Part shown: one piece after another, positions 1 to 8,368 of the stretch
Position numbering within the stretch: position 1 is the first letter of the stretch
Layout: each line of letters begins with the position of its first letter
From: Corallococcus sp. CA053C
GTDB taxonomy: Bacteria > Myxococcota > Myxococcia > Myxococcales > Myxococcaceae
DNA length: 37,380 nt
NCBI RefSeq assembly: GCF_003611675.1
Contig: NZ_RAWA01000046.1
Coordinates: forward strand, 1 to 37,380
Reading direction: 5' to 3'
Made by a program: the position numbers and the translations under genes
Notes under the pieces: model-generated
What the model saw: the letters and a program-made list of their open reading frames with translations, nothing else
Databases searched by the model: none
Told to the model about the DNA's origin: nothing

Positions 1-155
1 ACATCCCAGTGGAACTCCCAGCCGAGCCCCCTGCCTGCCACCCGAGCCGCTCCCACCCCTCCGCCCGAGTGACGACCATCGTGACGCCTTCCGGTCCCAG
101 GACACCCGTGCTCAGCGCCGTGTCCGACGCGCCTTCCCCCCGTGCCGCCAATGTC

Positions 156-1361
156 ATGGCGCCCGGCGCACGCCGCGCGCGCGTGCTCCTGGTGGACGAC
201 GTGCCGGCGAACCTGTTGGCGCTGGAGGCCATCCTGGAGCCGCTCGGTCAGCATGTGGTGTCGGTGTGCTCAGGGGACGAGGCGCTCAAGGCGCTGCTGC
301 TGGACGAGTACGCGTGCGTGCTGATGGACGTGCAGATGCCGGGGCTGGACGGGCTGGAGACGGCGCGGCTCGTGCGCGCCCGCGAGCGCACGAAGCACCT
401 GCCCATCCTCTTCATCACCGCGCTCAGCCGCGAGGCGGCGTACGTCACCCGGGGCTACGAATACGGCGCGGTGGACTACCTGCTCAAGCCCGTGGACCCG
501 GACATCCTGCGCGCGAAGGTGGCGGTGTTCGTGGAGCTGTACCTGCGCGGGGAACAGCTGCGGCAGCAGGCGCTGGAGCTGGCGGAGCGTCGGCGCGTGG
601 AGGAGGAGCTGCAGCGCGCGACGGAGCTGGAGCAGCAGATCGTGGGCATCGTGGGACACGACATCCGCTCTCCCCTGGCCGCCATCCTCACCACGGCGAG
701 CCTGCAACTGGCGCGCGACGTGCTGCCGGAAGGTCAGCGCCTGGCCTTCGAGCGGGTGTCCCGGGCCGGTGTGCGCATCCAGCGCATCGTGGATCAGCTC
801 CTGGACTTCACGCGCGCCCGCCTGGGCGGAGGCATCCGGGTGGTGCCGGGCGAAGGCGACCTGAACGAGCTGTGCTGCAAGGTGGCGGACGAGCTGCGCA
901 CGGCGCAGCCGGACCGCACCGTCCTGTGCGAATTCACCCGCGAGAGCCTGCCGGGCGTGTGGGATCTGGACCGGCTGGCGCAGGTGCTGGCCAACCTCCT
1001 GGACAACGCACTCAAGTACAGCCCCAAGGACACCCCCGTGCGCATCCGCACCTCGGAGCAGGGCGCGGACACCGTCCACGTGGAGGTGCACAACGATGGC
1101 GCCCCCATCCCCACGCACCTGCGCGACACGCTGTTCCAGCCCTTCCGCCGCGGCGTCGACACCGACAGCCGGGAGAGCCTGGGCCTGGGGCTCTACATCG
1201 CGCACAGCATCGTGCAGGCCCATGGGGGCACGCTGAGGGTCGAATCCACCCCCGAGTCAGGCACCACCTTCTTCCTCTGCCTTCCGCGTCAGGCATTGGG
1301 CTCCGCGCGCCACCTGTCCGCCTGCGCGAAGCTGGCTCCTCCTGAGTCGCTCACCGCCTGA
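156..1361 (+). CDS. Response regulator receiver-histidine kinase hybrid
   Basis: This is a cytoplasmic signalling protein with an N-terminal receiver domain followed by a kinase core and no membrane segment. Numbered from the GTG at position 9, the receiver spans about residues 58-172 with the acidic pair D63/D64, phospho-acceptor D107 (LMDVQMPG) and K160 (LLKPVD). A charged helical linker (about 180-210) leads to the HisKA box with H217 (IVGHDIRSP), then an ATPase domain with N-box LANLLDNALKYS and G2 box LGLGLYIAHS. The REC-HisKA-HATPase order means the receiver probably controls the kinase in cis. The frame is open to the window edge. The start is uncertain: I chose the ATG just before the receiver, but in-frame GTGs at 9, 69 and 81 are possible and no convincing ribosome site separates them. 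No partner gene is visible upstream. Confidence 0.85.
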   Translation: MAPGARRARVLLVDDVPANLLALEAILEPLGQHVVSVCSGDEALKALLLDEYACVLMDVQMPGLDGLETARLVRARERTKHLPILFITALSREAAYVTRGYEYGAVDYLLKPVDPDILRAKVAVFVELYLRGEQLRQQALELAERRRVEEELQRATELEQQIVGIVGHDIRSPLAAILTTASLQLARDVLPEGQRLAFERVSRAGVRIQRIVDQLLDFTRARLGGGIRVVPGEGDLNELCCKVADELRTAQPDRTVLCEFTRESLPGVWDLDRLAQVLANLLDNALKYSPKDTPVRIRTSEQGADTVHVEVHNDGAPIPTHLRDTLFQPFRRGVDTDSRESLGLGLYIAHSIVQAHGGTLRVESTPESGTTFFLCLPRQALGSARHLSACAKLAPPESLTA

Positions 1362-1559
1362 GGCCCAAAAGGCCCGTCGCGTCATGGTGGGGGCGTTGCA
1401 GTGCCGGCTGATTACTTCAGTCAAAGGCATACAAGTATCCACTTACATCGAAAACCCTCAAGGTCTGCGCGGACGCCCGTCTGTACTGATACAATCGCAG
1501 ACGTCCGGGAGACGACGTGCCCGGGCTGGCAGTGTCCGCTTTGGGGAGGGTGCGCGACA

Positions 1560-2747
1560 ATGACTGACAACTCGATGTGGATTCCCGTGGATGGAAGCGA
1601 CCCGATGAGGGCGTGGGTCCGTCGTCCCGAGTCAGGCAGTGGTCCGGCGTTGCTGGTGCTGATGGTGGAGGCCTTCGAGGGCAACACCCACCTGCGGCAC
1701 ATGGCGGAGCTCTTCGCCGAGGAGGGTTACGTGGTGGTGGTGCCGGACCTCGCGTCGTTTGGGGAGCCGGAGGAGGTGGACCTCAAGTCGGTGGTGGCGT
1801 ACGCGCGGGCCCTGCCGGAGGTGACGGGCCTGAAGAAGGGCCAGAAGCAGCTGGGCGCGGTGGGCTTCGGTCTGGGCGGCACGCTGGCCGCGCAGCTCGC
1901 GGTGCACGGCCAGGTGGACTGCGCGGTGGCCTACTGCGCGCCCGGGATGGAGGACGTGCTCGCGGCGGCCCGGCCGGACGCGGCCCCGCTGGTGCTCAAC
2001 TTCGCGGAGTGGGACGGCTTCGTGCCCCCGTCCGCGGTGGCCCGGGTGCGCGCGCGCGTCACCCCCGACGTGGAGCTGTACGTCTACCCGGGAGTGCGTC
2101 ACGGCTTCTTCCGCGAGGGCTCGCCGGCGTATCACCGGCCCTCGCAGATGATGGCCCACACGCGCACCATGGCGCTGCTGCGGCGGGTGATGGGGCCCCG
2201 CTACGATCTGGCCGCGCTGTGGGACAAGCACACGGAGCTGGAGTTCGCCGCCCGGGACGCCGACGCGACGATGGCCACGATGGTGGCGCATCCGTACGTC
2301 AACAGCGTCCCGGTGATGACGGGAGGCGTGGGCGCGGAGTACCTGCGGCGCTTCTACGCGAACCACTTCGTCCACGCGAACCCCAAGGACACGAAGATGA
2401 TCCCGCTGTCGCGCACCGTGGGTGCGGACCGCGTGGTGGACGAGTTCATCTTCTGCTTCACGCACGACATCGAGATGGACTGGATGCTCCCGGGCATCCC
2501 GCCCACCGGGAAGTACGTGGAGGTGCCCTTCGTCGCCGTCGTGAACTTCCGCGGCGACAAGCTCTACCACGAGCACATCTACTGGGATCAGGCGACGGTG
2601 CTGGTGCAGCTCGGCCTGTTGAACCCCCAGGGACTGCCCGTCTCCGGCGCCGAATCCGCGCGCAAGCTGCTGGACGAGACCCTCCCGTCCAACACCCTGA
2701 TGGAGAAGTGGGACGAGAGCGCCCCGCCCAAGCGCCAGGCGGGCTGA
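1560..2747 (+). CDS. Dienelactone hydrolase family protein with C-terminal NTF2-like domain, nucleophile missing
   Basis: The 395-residue product has an alpha/beta-hydrolase domain of the dienelactone hydrolase type (about 1-215) and a second domain (about 230-375) that resembles SnoaL/NTF2-like folds. The hydrolase part keeps the family glutamate (E37 in MVEAFEG), the aspartate (D152 in EWDGFVP) and the histidine (H181 in GVRHGFF). At the nucleophile elbow, where the family has G-x-C-x-G-G, it reads GFGLGG, so the catalytic Cys is Gly104. Classical dienelactone hydrolysis is therefore unlikely. It may be a binding protein, or catalysis may reside in the C-terminal domain. The ATG at 1560 is preferred because GGGAGG lies about 11 nt upstream; the open frame extends back to 1401 without family similarity. 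Codon use matches its neighbours. Confidence 0.85.
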   Translation: MTDNSMWIPVDGSDPMRAWVRRPESGSGPALLVLMVEAFEGNTHLRHMAELFAEEGYVVVVPDLASFGEPEEVDLKSVVAYARALPEVTGLKKGQKQLGAVGFGLGGTLAAQLAVHGQVDCAVAYCAPGMEDVLAAARPDAAPLVLNFAEWDGFVPPSAVARVRARVTPDVELYVYPGVRHGFFREGSPAYHRPSQMMAHTRTMALLRRVMGPRYDLAALWDKHTELEFAARDADATMATMVAHPYVNSVPVMTGGVGAEYLRRFYANHFVHANPKDTKMIPLSRTVGADRVVDEFIFCFTHDIEMDWMLPGIPPTGKYVEVPFVAVVNFRGDKLYHEHIYWDQATVLVQLGLLNPQGLPVSGAESARKLLDETLPSNTLMEKWDESAPPKRQAG

Positions 2748-2861
2748 AGCGACGGTCCGTGAAGGGATGACCCACGCCCGGGGTGACCTCTACCCAGGGC
2801 GCGGTGTCTGACTTTCACGCCGGAACCCGCGCGGGCCCATTGCGCGGGCTCCCCAGGGGTG

Positions 2862-2889
2862 TTCACAATGCGGCACCTCGCTGGATAGT
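2862..2889 (+). promoter_or_regulatory. Sigma-70-type promoter of the chemoreceptor gene
   Basis: TTCACA (2862-2867, five of six matches to the -35 consensus) is separated by 16 bp from GATAGT (2884-2889, four of six matches to the -10 consensus). Transcription would begin near 2896, giving a leader of about 80 nt before the ATG at 2978. This placement argues against the longer open frame that begins at 2783. Confidence 0.45.
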
Positions 2890-2977
2890 CCAGGGGGGCT
2901 TCGTTTCCCAGATTTCCCTCTGGAGTGGCCCCCGCGCGCTGGCGACAGCGTGGAAGGGGGCCGCCACCGACGCCCGG

Positions 2978-4510
2978 ATGCGACTTTCCCTGTCCCAGAA
3001 GCTCTCGTTGGCGCCGCTCCTGGTGGCGCTGTTCTTCACGGTCCTGTTCTTCGGGTACCTCATCCCGCGTCTGTCGTCCGCCTTCGAGGACCAGGGGCGC
3101 GAGGTGGGCGTCGCGCTGCCGGTGGCGCTCGCCTCCACCCTGTCGGGGGTGATGGCGAGCGGCCAGACGGAGTCGCTCCAGCCGCTCCTGGAGCCGGTGA
3201 CCCGCAGCGGGAAGGTGGCCTACGTGGCCGTCTTCGACGGTTCGGGGCAGCTGCGCGCGGTGGCGGGTGAGTACGGCTCGGCCATGCGCGAATTGCGCGA
3301 CCGGCTCAGCCGCGCGCAGGGTGACGCCACGTTCTACGTCCGGGACGCGGAGCTGTTGGACCTGAGCTCCCGGATGACGAACGGCGCGGGCAGCGTGCAC
3401 GTGGGCCTCAACCGTTCGGCGGCGCGGGCCCAGGTGAAGTCCATCACCACGGGGGTGAGCGTGGTGGTGCTGCTGGCGCTGGTGGCGTTCGTGGTGGCGG
3501 GAATCGTGCTGGCGCGCCGGGTCGCGATGCCGCTCGCGCAGCTGACGGAGGCCGCGCAGCGCATCGCGGAGCACGGCGACCTGCGGGAGATGGTCCGCAT
3601 TGAATCCACCGACGAGGTGGGGCAGCTGGCGGGCGCCTTCACGCTGATGGTGAGCAAGGTGAAGGACCTGCTCCAGCAGCTCCAGCAGTCGTCGGACATG
3701 CTCAAGGGGTCGGTGGACCACCTGAACGACTCCGCGGGCCGGCAGAACGAGATGGTGTCGCGCCACGCCGCCGCGCTGCAGGAGACGCAGGTGACGGCGC
3801 AGGAGATCCGCCAGACGTCCGTCGTGGCGTCTCGCGCGGCGGAGGCCGTCATCGACGTGGCGGAGCGCGCGGAGGCCCTGGGCAAGACGGGCGAGGGCGC
3901 CATCACGGACAGCATCGACGGCCTGGTGGACCTGCGCTCGCAGGTGGAGCAGATCGCCGAGCGCATCATGGCGCTGGGCGAGCGCACCGAGCAGATCTCC
4001 GGCATCACGGAGACGGTGAAGGACCTGGCGGACCAGTCCCACCTGCTCGCGGTGAACGCGGCCATCGAGGCGGCGCGCTCCGGTGAGCACGGCAAGGGCT
4101 TCGCGGTGGTGGCCCGGGAGATCCGCGGCCTCGCGGATCAGTCCATCCGCGCCACCAACCAGGTGCGCGGCATCCTGGCGGACATCAGCACCGCCATCTT
4201 CGCCACGGTGGAGATCACCGCGGCGGGCACGCAGCGCATGGAGTCCGCGCTCGCGCAGGTGCGCACGTCCGGGGACACGCTGCGCCAGCTGTCCTCCATC
4301 GTGCGCGACAGCGTGGTGTCCGCGCGGCAGATCTCCCAGACGGTCAACCAGCAGGCGACCGGCATCGAGCAGATCTTCACCGCCGTGAACGAGCTCAACG
4401 CGGTGATGGGCGACACGGTGAAGCGCATCTCCACCACCAGCGAGTCCGCCGTGTCGCTGAAGATGCTCTCCGAGCGCGTGGCCGGGATGGTGAAGGACTA
4501 CCGCCTGTAG
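2978..4510 (+). CDS. Methyl-accepting chemotaxis protein
   Basis: This is a transmembrane chemoreceptor of 510 residues. It has a first membrane helix at about 10-30, a periplasmic sensor of about 125 residues, a second helix at about 157-178, a HAMP domain at about 179-232 and a long signalling coiled coil. The conserved hairpin tip that contacts CheA/CheW is present (LAVNAAIEAARSGEHGKGF, followed by AVVAREIRGLADQS). The C-terminus ends in VKDYRL with no NWETF-like tether for CheR/CheB. No che genes lie nearby, so it probably feeds a pathway encoded elsewhere; the ligand cannot be deduced. The start is set at the ATG directly before the first membrane helix, consistent with a promoter at 2862-2889. 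The stop lies one base from the stop of the convergent MFS gene. Confidence 0.93.
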   Translation: MRLSLSQKLSLAPLLVALFFTVLFFGYLIPRLSSAFEDQGREVGVALPVALASTLSGVMASGQTESLQPLLEPVTRSGKVAYVAVFDGSGQLRAVAGEYGSAMRELRDRLSRAQGDATFYVRDAELLDLSSRMTNGAGSVHVGLNRSAARAQVKSITTGVSVVVLLALVAFVVAGIVLARRVAMPLAQLTEAAQRIAEHGDLREMVRIESTDEVGQLAGAFTLMVSKVKDLLQQLQQSSDMLKGSVDHLNDSAGRQNEMVSRHAAALQETQVTAQEIRQTSVVASRAAEAVIDVAERAEALGKTGEGAITDSIDGLVDLRSQVEQIAERIMALGERTEQISGITETVKDLADQSHLLAVNAAIEAARSGEHGKGFAVVAREIRGLADQSIRATNQVRGILADISTAIFATVEITAAGTQRMESALAQVRTSGDTLRQLSSIVRDSVVSARQISQTVNQQATGIEQIFTAVNELNAVMGDTVKRISTTSESAVSLKMLSERVAGMVKDYRL

Positions 4511-4511
4511 C

Positions 4512-6005
4512 CTACGGCCGGACGTCCGGCGCGCGGGCCTCGCGCAGCGCGGGGCGCAGGCGGGGCAGGAGCCGCTCCACCACCTGTCCCACGGTGCGCG
4601 CGGTGGCGGCGCCGGGTTCATTGACCCGGGCCGCGAGGAAGGCCGCGCCCATGCGCGCCACCGCCGACACGACGAAGAGGACGTGCAGGTTCGCCCACAG
4701 GTGGCCGCCCAGCATGAACTGCTGCGGCAGCCGTGCCGCCAGCGCCCCGCCCAGGGCCGCCGCCCCCGCGTACGCGAGGCCGCCCGCGGTGGCGAACGCC
4801 GCCAGGTAGAAGGGCCGGCCCCGGCGCGGCGCCACCGTGAGGGGCAGCGCGAAGATGGCCAGGCCGTGGCCGCTCCAGAGCGAGCCCGCCAGGAGCACGT
4901 CGAAGAGCAGCGGCCACAGTGTCCCCGCGGAGGGCAGGAGCCACAGGAGCGGGATGACGCTGATCCCCAGCGAGCACGCCATCAGCACCGGCTGCGCGCC
5001 CAGCCTGTCGATGGCGCGCCCCCACATGGACGCCGTCAGCACGCGCACGCCCGCCACCGCCGCCGCGTGCAGGGCCATGATGACGAAGGTCATCTTCAGG
5101 TTCTGCAGCGAGTGCAGCGCGAAGAAGGGCGCGGACACGCCCACCGCCGCGTTCCACGCCACCTGGTACAGGAGCACCCGCCGCGCGCCGTCGTCCTTCC
5201 AGGGCAGCAGCGCCGCCTTCAGCTCCAGCCGGGGCGACGAGCCCGGAGGCGCGGGATCATGCTGCGCGGCCATCATCAGGGTGGTGATGATGCCCATCAC
5301 GCACGCCGCCAGCGCCAGGAGCGGCAGCGCCAGCCCCACGCCGTCCAGCTTCCGCAGCCGGTCCATCAGCAGGCCCGCGCTGAGCGACGCGCCGGTGCCC
5401 ATCAGCGTGGTGAGCGCGGTGCGCTTGCCGAAGAAGCGGCCCCGCACGGCGCGCGGCACCAGCTCCCCCATCCACGCCACCCACGCGTTGTTGCCCACCA
5501 CGCCCAGCAGCGCGGACAGCCCGGCCACGGTGAGCAGCAGGTGCTGCTGCTCCGGGAGCGACAGCTTGAGCCACGGCAGCAGCGCCAGCGGCAGCATCAC
5601 GAGCCGCGACAGGCACACCGCGGTGAGCGCCACGCGCCGGTGGCCGAAGCAGAGGGTGAGCCACGCGGCGGGGAACTGCACGAACTGGGCGAAGAACGGC
5701 AGCGCCGTCATCACGCCCACGAGGAAGGGCCCCAGCTTCAGCGCGATGGCCCACGCCGTGAGCACCGTGGCGCCCGCGCACGCGGTGAACACCTCCGCGA
5801 ACATCCCCTCCACGATGGACATGCGCAGCGACCCGCGAAGGCCCCGCTGGGCGGGCGGGCCCCGGCGGCCGTCCGGAGGCGGCGGCGCGCCCAGCAGCGG
5901 CGCGGAGGAGCCGGGCAGGGAGGCGCCCGGGCGGAAGAGGGGGACGCCGGTGGCGAGGGAGGCGAAGCTCTGGACGAGGTGGCGGCGGAAGGCAGCGGGG
6001 GACAC
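4512..6005 (-). CDS. MFS transporter
   Basis: This is an integral membrane protein of 497 residues, with long hydrophobic segments in two halves separated by a more polar central region, as in major facilitator transporters. A loop between the second and third helices, LCFGHRRVALT, resembles the conserved MFS cytoplasmic loop. Membrane segments include GPFLVGVMTALPFFAQFVQF and the alanine-rich stretch near the C-terminus. The N-terminal ~80 residues are Pro/Gly-rich and not membrane-like. I chose the GTG at 6005 because AGCAAGGG sits about five bases upstream; an alternative start lies at 6092. The substrate is unknown. It diverges from the polyprenyl synthase operon and converges with the chemoreceptor gene. 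Confidence 0.8.
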   Translation of the reverse strand: MSPAAFRRHLVQSFASLATGVPLFRPGASLPGSSAPLLGAPPPPDGRRGPPAQRGLRGSLRMSIVEGMFAEVFTACAGATVLTAWAIALKLGPFLVGVMTALPFFAQFVQFPAAWLTLCFGHRRVALTAVCLSRLVMLPLALLPWLKLSLPEQQHLLLTVAGLSALLGVVGNNAWVAWMGELVPRAVRGRFFGKRTALTTLMGTGASLSAGLLMDRLRKLDGVGLALPLLALAACVMGIITTLMMAAQHDPAPPGSSPRLELKAALLPWKDDGARRVLLYQVAWNAAVGVSAPFFALHSLQNLKMTFVIMALHAAAVAGVRVLTASMWGRAIDRLGAQPVLMACSLGISVIPLLWLLPSAGTLWPLLFDVLLAGSLWSGHGLAIFALPLTVAPRRGRPFYLAAFATAGGLAYAGAAALGGALAARLPQQFMLGGHLWANLHVLFVVSAVARMGAAFLAARVNEPGAATARTVGQVVERLLPRLRPALREARAPDVRP

Positions 6006-6170
6006 GCGAACCCTTGCTTCAGGAAGACCTTCTTCCTGTCGCACGGCGTCGCATTCCCCCTCAACCGGACCCCCGGTGTACCCCCCGCGCACGGCCGACC
6101 ACCAACCGACCTTATTCCCGGCTTTCGATGCTCTGTCCGCATGCCCGGAGGGCAGGAGGGATTCAGGTGC

Positions 6171-6190
6171 AGTTCACGCGGTCTTGAACT
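6171..6190. promoter_or_regulatory. Inverted repeat upstream of the polyprenyl synthase operon
   Basis: AGTTCA (6171-6176) and TGAACT (6185-6190) form perfect 6-bp arms around an 8-bp spacer. A further TGAAC follows at 6195-6199. The site lies 29-48 nt before the ATG at 6219. The second gene of the operon encodes a GbsR/MarR-type regulator, so autoregulation through this dyad is a reasonable inference. No convincing -35/-10 pair was found around it. Confidence 0.4.
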
Positions 6191-6218
6191 ATATGAACGA
6201 GGGAAGGAGACCGCGTAC

Positions 6219-7217
6219 ATGGATGTCGCTCACGAGCTGACGGAGTTTCTGGGGCAGGTGGAGCAGCGGTTGATCGCCCTGCTCGCGGACGGGGACGTCG
6301 GGCCGGACGTGAAGGGTGACACGCTGATGGACGCGGCCCGGCACCTCTGCCTGGGCGCCGGTGGCAAGCGTGCGCGGCCCATGCTCGTCCGGCTGTTCGG
6401 TGGCGCCGTGGGAGTCCCGGCGTCGCGGTTGGTGGACGTGGGCGTGGCGGCGGAGATGATCCACTCGGCCAGCCTGCTGCACGACGACGTGGTGGACGCG
6501 GGCATGTTCCGCCGGGGCCGCCCCACGGTGAACGCGCGCTGGGGCAACATCGTCGCGGTGATGAGCGGCGACCTCATTCTGTCCACGGCGCTCTCGCAGC
6601 TGTCGCTCTTGGACGCGCGCCTGGTGCAGAGCGGGCTGGCGGTCGTCTCGGAGATGACCCGCGCGGCCATCGCGGAGGTGGAGGCGCGCGGCGACATGGA
6701 CCTGCCGCTGACGCGGCTGCGCTACATCGCCGAGGGCAAGACGGGTTCGCTGTTCGGCTGGTGCGGCAAGGCGGCCGCGACGCTGGCGGACCTGCCGGAG
6801 GCGGTGGAGCGCTTCGACGCGTTCGGCCGGCACCTGGGCGTGGCGTTCCAGATCGCCGACGACATCCGGGACATCCTGGGCACGGACGTGGGCAAGCCCC
6901 GGTACGCGGACGTGCACTCGCGCACGCCGTCCATGCCCATCCTGCTGGCGGTGTCGCGCGACGAGTCGCTGCGCCGCAAGCTCAAGGACGCGTGGGCGTT
7001 CTCCGTCATCACGCCGGAGCGCACGCGGGAGATTGGCAGCGCCATCGAGGCCACCGGCGCGGTGGAGGCGTCCATGGCGCGGATGAACACGGAGATTGAA
7101 GCGGCGCTCGACAAGCTGGGGCCCTTCACGGACGGCGCGGCGGGCGCGGAGCTGGCCGGCTGGGCGCGCAAGCTGTCGGAAGGCATCGCGGATCAAGTGA
7201 AGGGACGCGCTGCATGA
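6219..7217 (+). CDS. Polyprenyl diphosphate synthase (trans-isoprenyl diphosphate synthase family)
   Basis: The 332-residue protein belongs to the all-alpha prenyltransferases that condense isopentenyl diphosphate with an allylic diphosphate, for quinone or carotenoid side chains. The N-terminal substrate-binding motif GAGGKRARP (47-55), the first Asp-rich motif DDVVD (89-93), the KTGSLF motif (about 174-179) and the second Asp-rich motif DDIRD (214-218) are all present. Small residues before the first motif (HSASLLHDD) fit a long-chain product. Two usual features are altered: the helix that normally carries G-E-x-x-Q reads AEVEARGD, and the Lys of the D-x-x-x-G-K-x-T segment after the second motif is missing (ADVHSRTPSMP). 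The ATG at 6219 follows GGGAAGGAGA. Its stop overlaps the next start in an ATGA, indicating coupled translation. Confidence 0.88.
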   Translation: MDVAHELTEFLGQVEQRLIALLADGDVGPDVKGDTLMDAARHLCLGAGGKRARPMLVRLFGGAVGVPASRLVDVGVAAEMIHSASLLHDDVVDAGMFRRGRPTVNARWGNIVAVMSGDLILSTALSQLSLLDARLVQSGLAVVSEMTRAAIAEVEARGDMDLPLTRLRYIAEGKTGSLFGWCGKAAATLADLPEAVERFDAFGRHLGVAFQIADDIRDILGTDVGKPRYADVHSRTPSMPILLAVSRDESLRRKLKDAWAFSVITPERTREIGSAIEATGAVEASMARMNTEIEAALDKLGPFTDGAAGAELAGWARKLSEGIADQVKGRAA

Positions 7218-7810
7218 AGGGCTACCTGTGGACGGGGGGGGATCCCGGGAGCCAGAGCACGGTGGCACCGCCGGACAACGGCCGGCTGGCCCCGTATGAA
7301 GCCATCGCCGTGGAGGCGGTGGGCAACGTCATCGAGTTCTGGGGCTTCAAGCGCAACCAGGGCCGCGTGTGGGGCCTGCTGTACCTGCGCGGCGAGCCGC
7401 TGACGGCCGGTGAGATTGAGCGCGAGCTGGATCTGTCGAAGGGCGGCGTCTCCATGCTGCTGCGCGACCTGGAGCGCTGGGGCGTCATCCAGCGGGTCCG
7501 CGTGCCGCAGGACACCGTGTGGCGCTACGCCGCGGAGACGGACCTGGTGCGGATGGTGACGCACGTGGTGGAGGAGCGAGAGGCGGCCTTCGTCACCCGC
7601 ATCCGCGCGGACCTGTCCGAGGCGCGCCGGCTGGCGGAGCTCGCGGGCGGCGTTTCACCGGAGCGACTGCGGAAGCTGGAGCGCATGGCCACGCTGGCCG
7701 AGCACGTGGAGCGCGCACTGCGCCTGTTCATCAAGACCTCCCGGCTGGACGTGGCGGGCGTGCTGGGCGCGTTCCGCGACGGTGCGCTGGGCCGCAAGGG
7801 CGACCGGTAG
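7214..7810 (+). CDS. GbsR/MarR-type transcriptional regulator
   Basis: The 198-residue protein carries a winged-helix domain near residues 40-115. The recognition region (LTAGEIERELDLSKGGVSML, continuing LRDLERWGVIQRV) closely follows the GbsR subgroup, in which a choline- or glycine-betaine-responsive prototype was described. A helical C-terminal part (about 120-185) probably mediates dimerisation. It starts within the stop codon of the polyprenyl synthase gene (ATGA). That coupling suggests it controls its own operon, possibly through the inverted repeat at 6171-6190. No osmoprotectant genes are adjacent, so the ligand is unknown. Confidence 0.85.
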   Translation: MKGYLWTGGDPGSQSTVAPPDNGRLAPYEAIAVEAVGNVIEFWGFKRNQGRVWGLLYLRGEPLTAGEIERELDLSKGGVSMLLRDLERWGVIQRVRVPQDTVWRYAAETDLVRMVTHVVEEREAAFVTRIRADLSEARRLAELAGGVSPERLRKLERMATLAEHVERALRLFIKTSRLDVAGVLGAFRDGALGRKGDR

Positions 7811-7837
7811 GCGAGCGGTAGGAGAGGACACACACGC

Positions 7838-8365
7838 ATGGATTCGCACTACGACCAGGTGATGAAGGCGCGCGCGCAGGCGGATGCGGACGCGCCCCGG
7901 CTCTACTTCGCGTACTCCACCATCCTGGACCGGGCCGCCTTCGACGAGTGGAAGGGGCAGCACAGCTACGGCTTCTTCGAGCTGCCGGAAGGGCAGCTCG
8001 CCGAGGCGCTGGACGTGGACCTCGTCTACGACTTCCCCTCGCGCTGGTGGGGCGGCCGGGTTGCGGGCCTCACCGACGCGCCGGGCGCCCGGGTGTACGG
8101 CCGGCTCTTCAAGATCGCCGGCAAGGACTGGCCCATCGTCCAGCACAAGGAGGGCGTGGTGACGAGCATGTGCGTGGAGCGCATGGTGCGCGTGCGCGTG
8201 GACGGCCAGGAGGTGGAGGCCACCGCGTTCGTGACCAACCCCCGCCGCGCGTCCATGGACGGCCCGGTGAGCCCGCGCTTCGTGGAGGCGCTGGTGCGTG
8301 GCGCGACGAGTGCCGGGCTGCCCGCGGACTACGTAGCGCGGCTGGGTCGCGGCGAGACGCGCTGA
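7838..8365 (+). CDS. Gamma-glutamylcyclotransferase-like protein
   Basis: The 175-residue protein has the fold signature of gamma-glutamylcyclotransferases, which release 5-oxoproline from gamma-glutamyl compounds. Its C-terminal half resembles the animal enzyme: KEGVVTSM carries E105 at the position of the catalytic glutamate, and it is followed by the strand pattern, the ATAFVTN segment and GLPADYVARL. In the N-terminal substrate loop the usual YFAYGSNL reads YFAYSTIL (residues 23-30), so the Gly-Ser-Asn that binds the gamma-glutamyl group is replaced by Ser-Thr-Ile. The substrate may therefore differ. The gene lies 27 nt after the regulator with GGAGAGGA upstream of the ATG, so it is probably the third gene of that operon. 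It converges with the sugar dehydrogenase gene, three bases away. Confidence 0.75.
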   Translation: MDSHYDQVMKARAQADADAPRLYFAYSTILDRAAFDEWKGQHSYGFFELPEGQLAEALDVDLVYDFPSRWWGGRVAGLTDAPGARVYGRLFKIAGKDWPIVQHKEGVVTSMCVERMVRVRVDGQEVEATAFVTNPRRASMDGPVSPRFVEALVRGATSAGLPADYVARLGRGETR

Positions 8366-8368
8366 GCT

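Noticed and set aside
1362-1559. Possible promoter around GATACAAT near 1487
   Set aside because: A good -10-like TACAAT is present but no acceptable -35 lies at 16-18 bp.
2588-4621. A 677-codon minus-strand frame opposite the chemoreceptor
   Set aside because: Composition is His/Arg-rich without motifs and the plus strand encodes a clear chemoreceptor.
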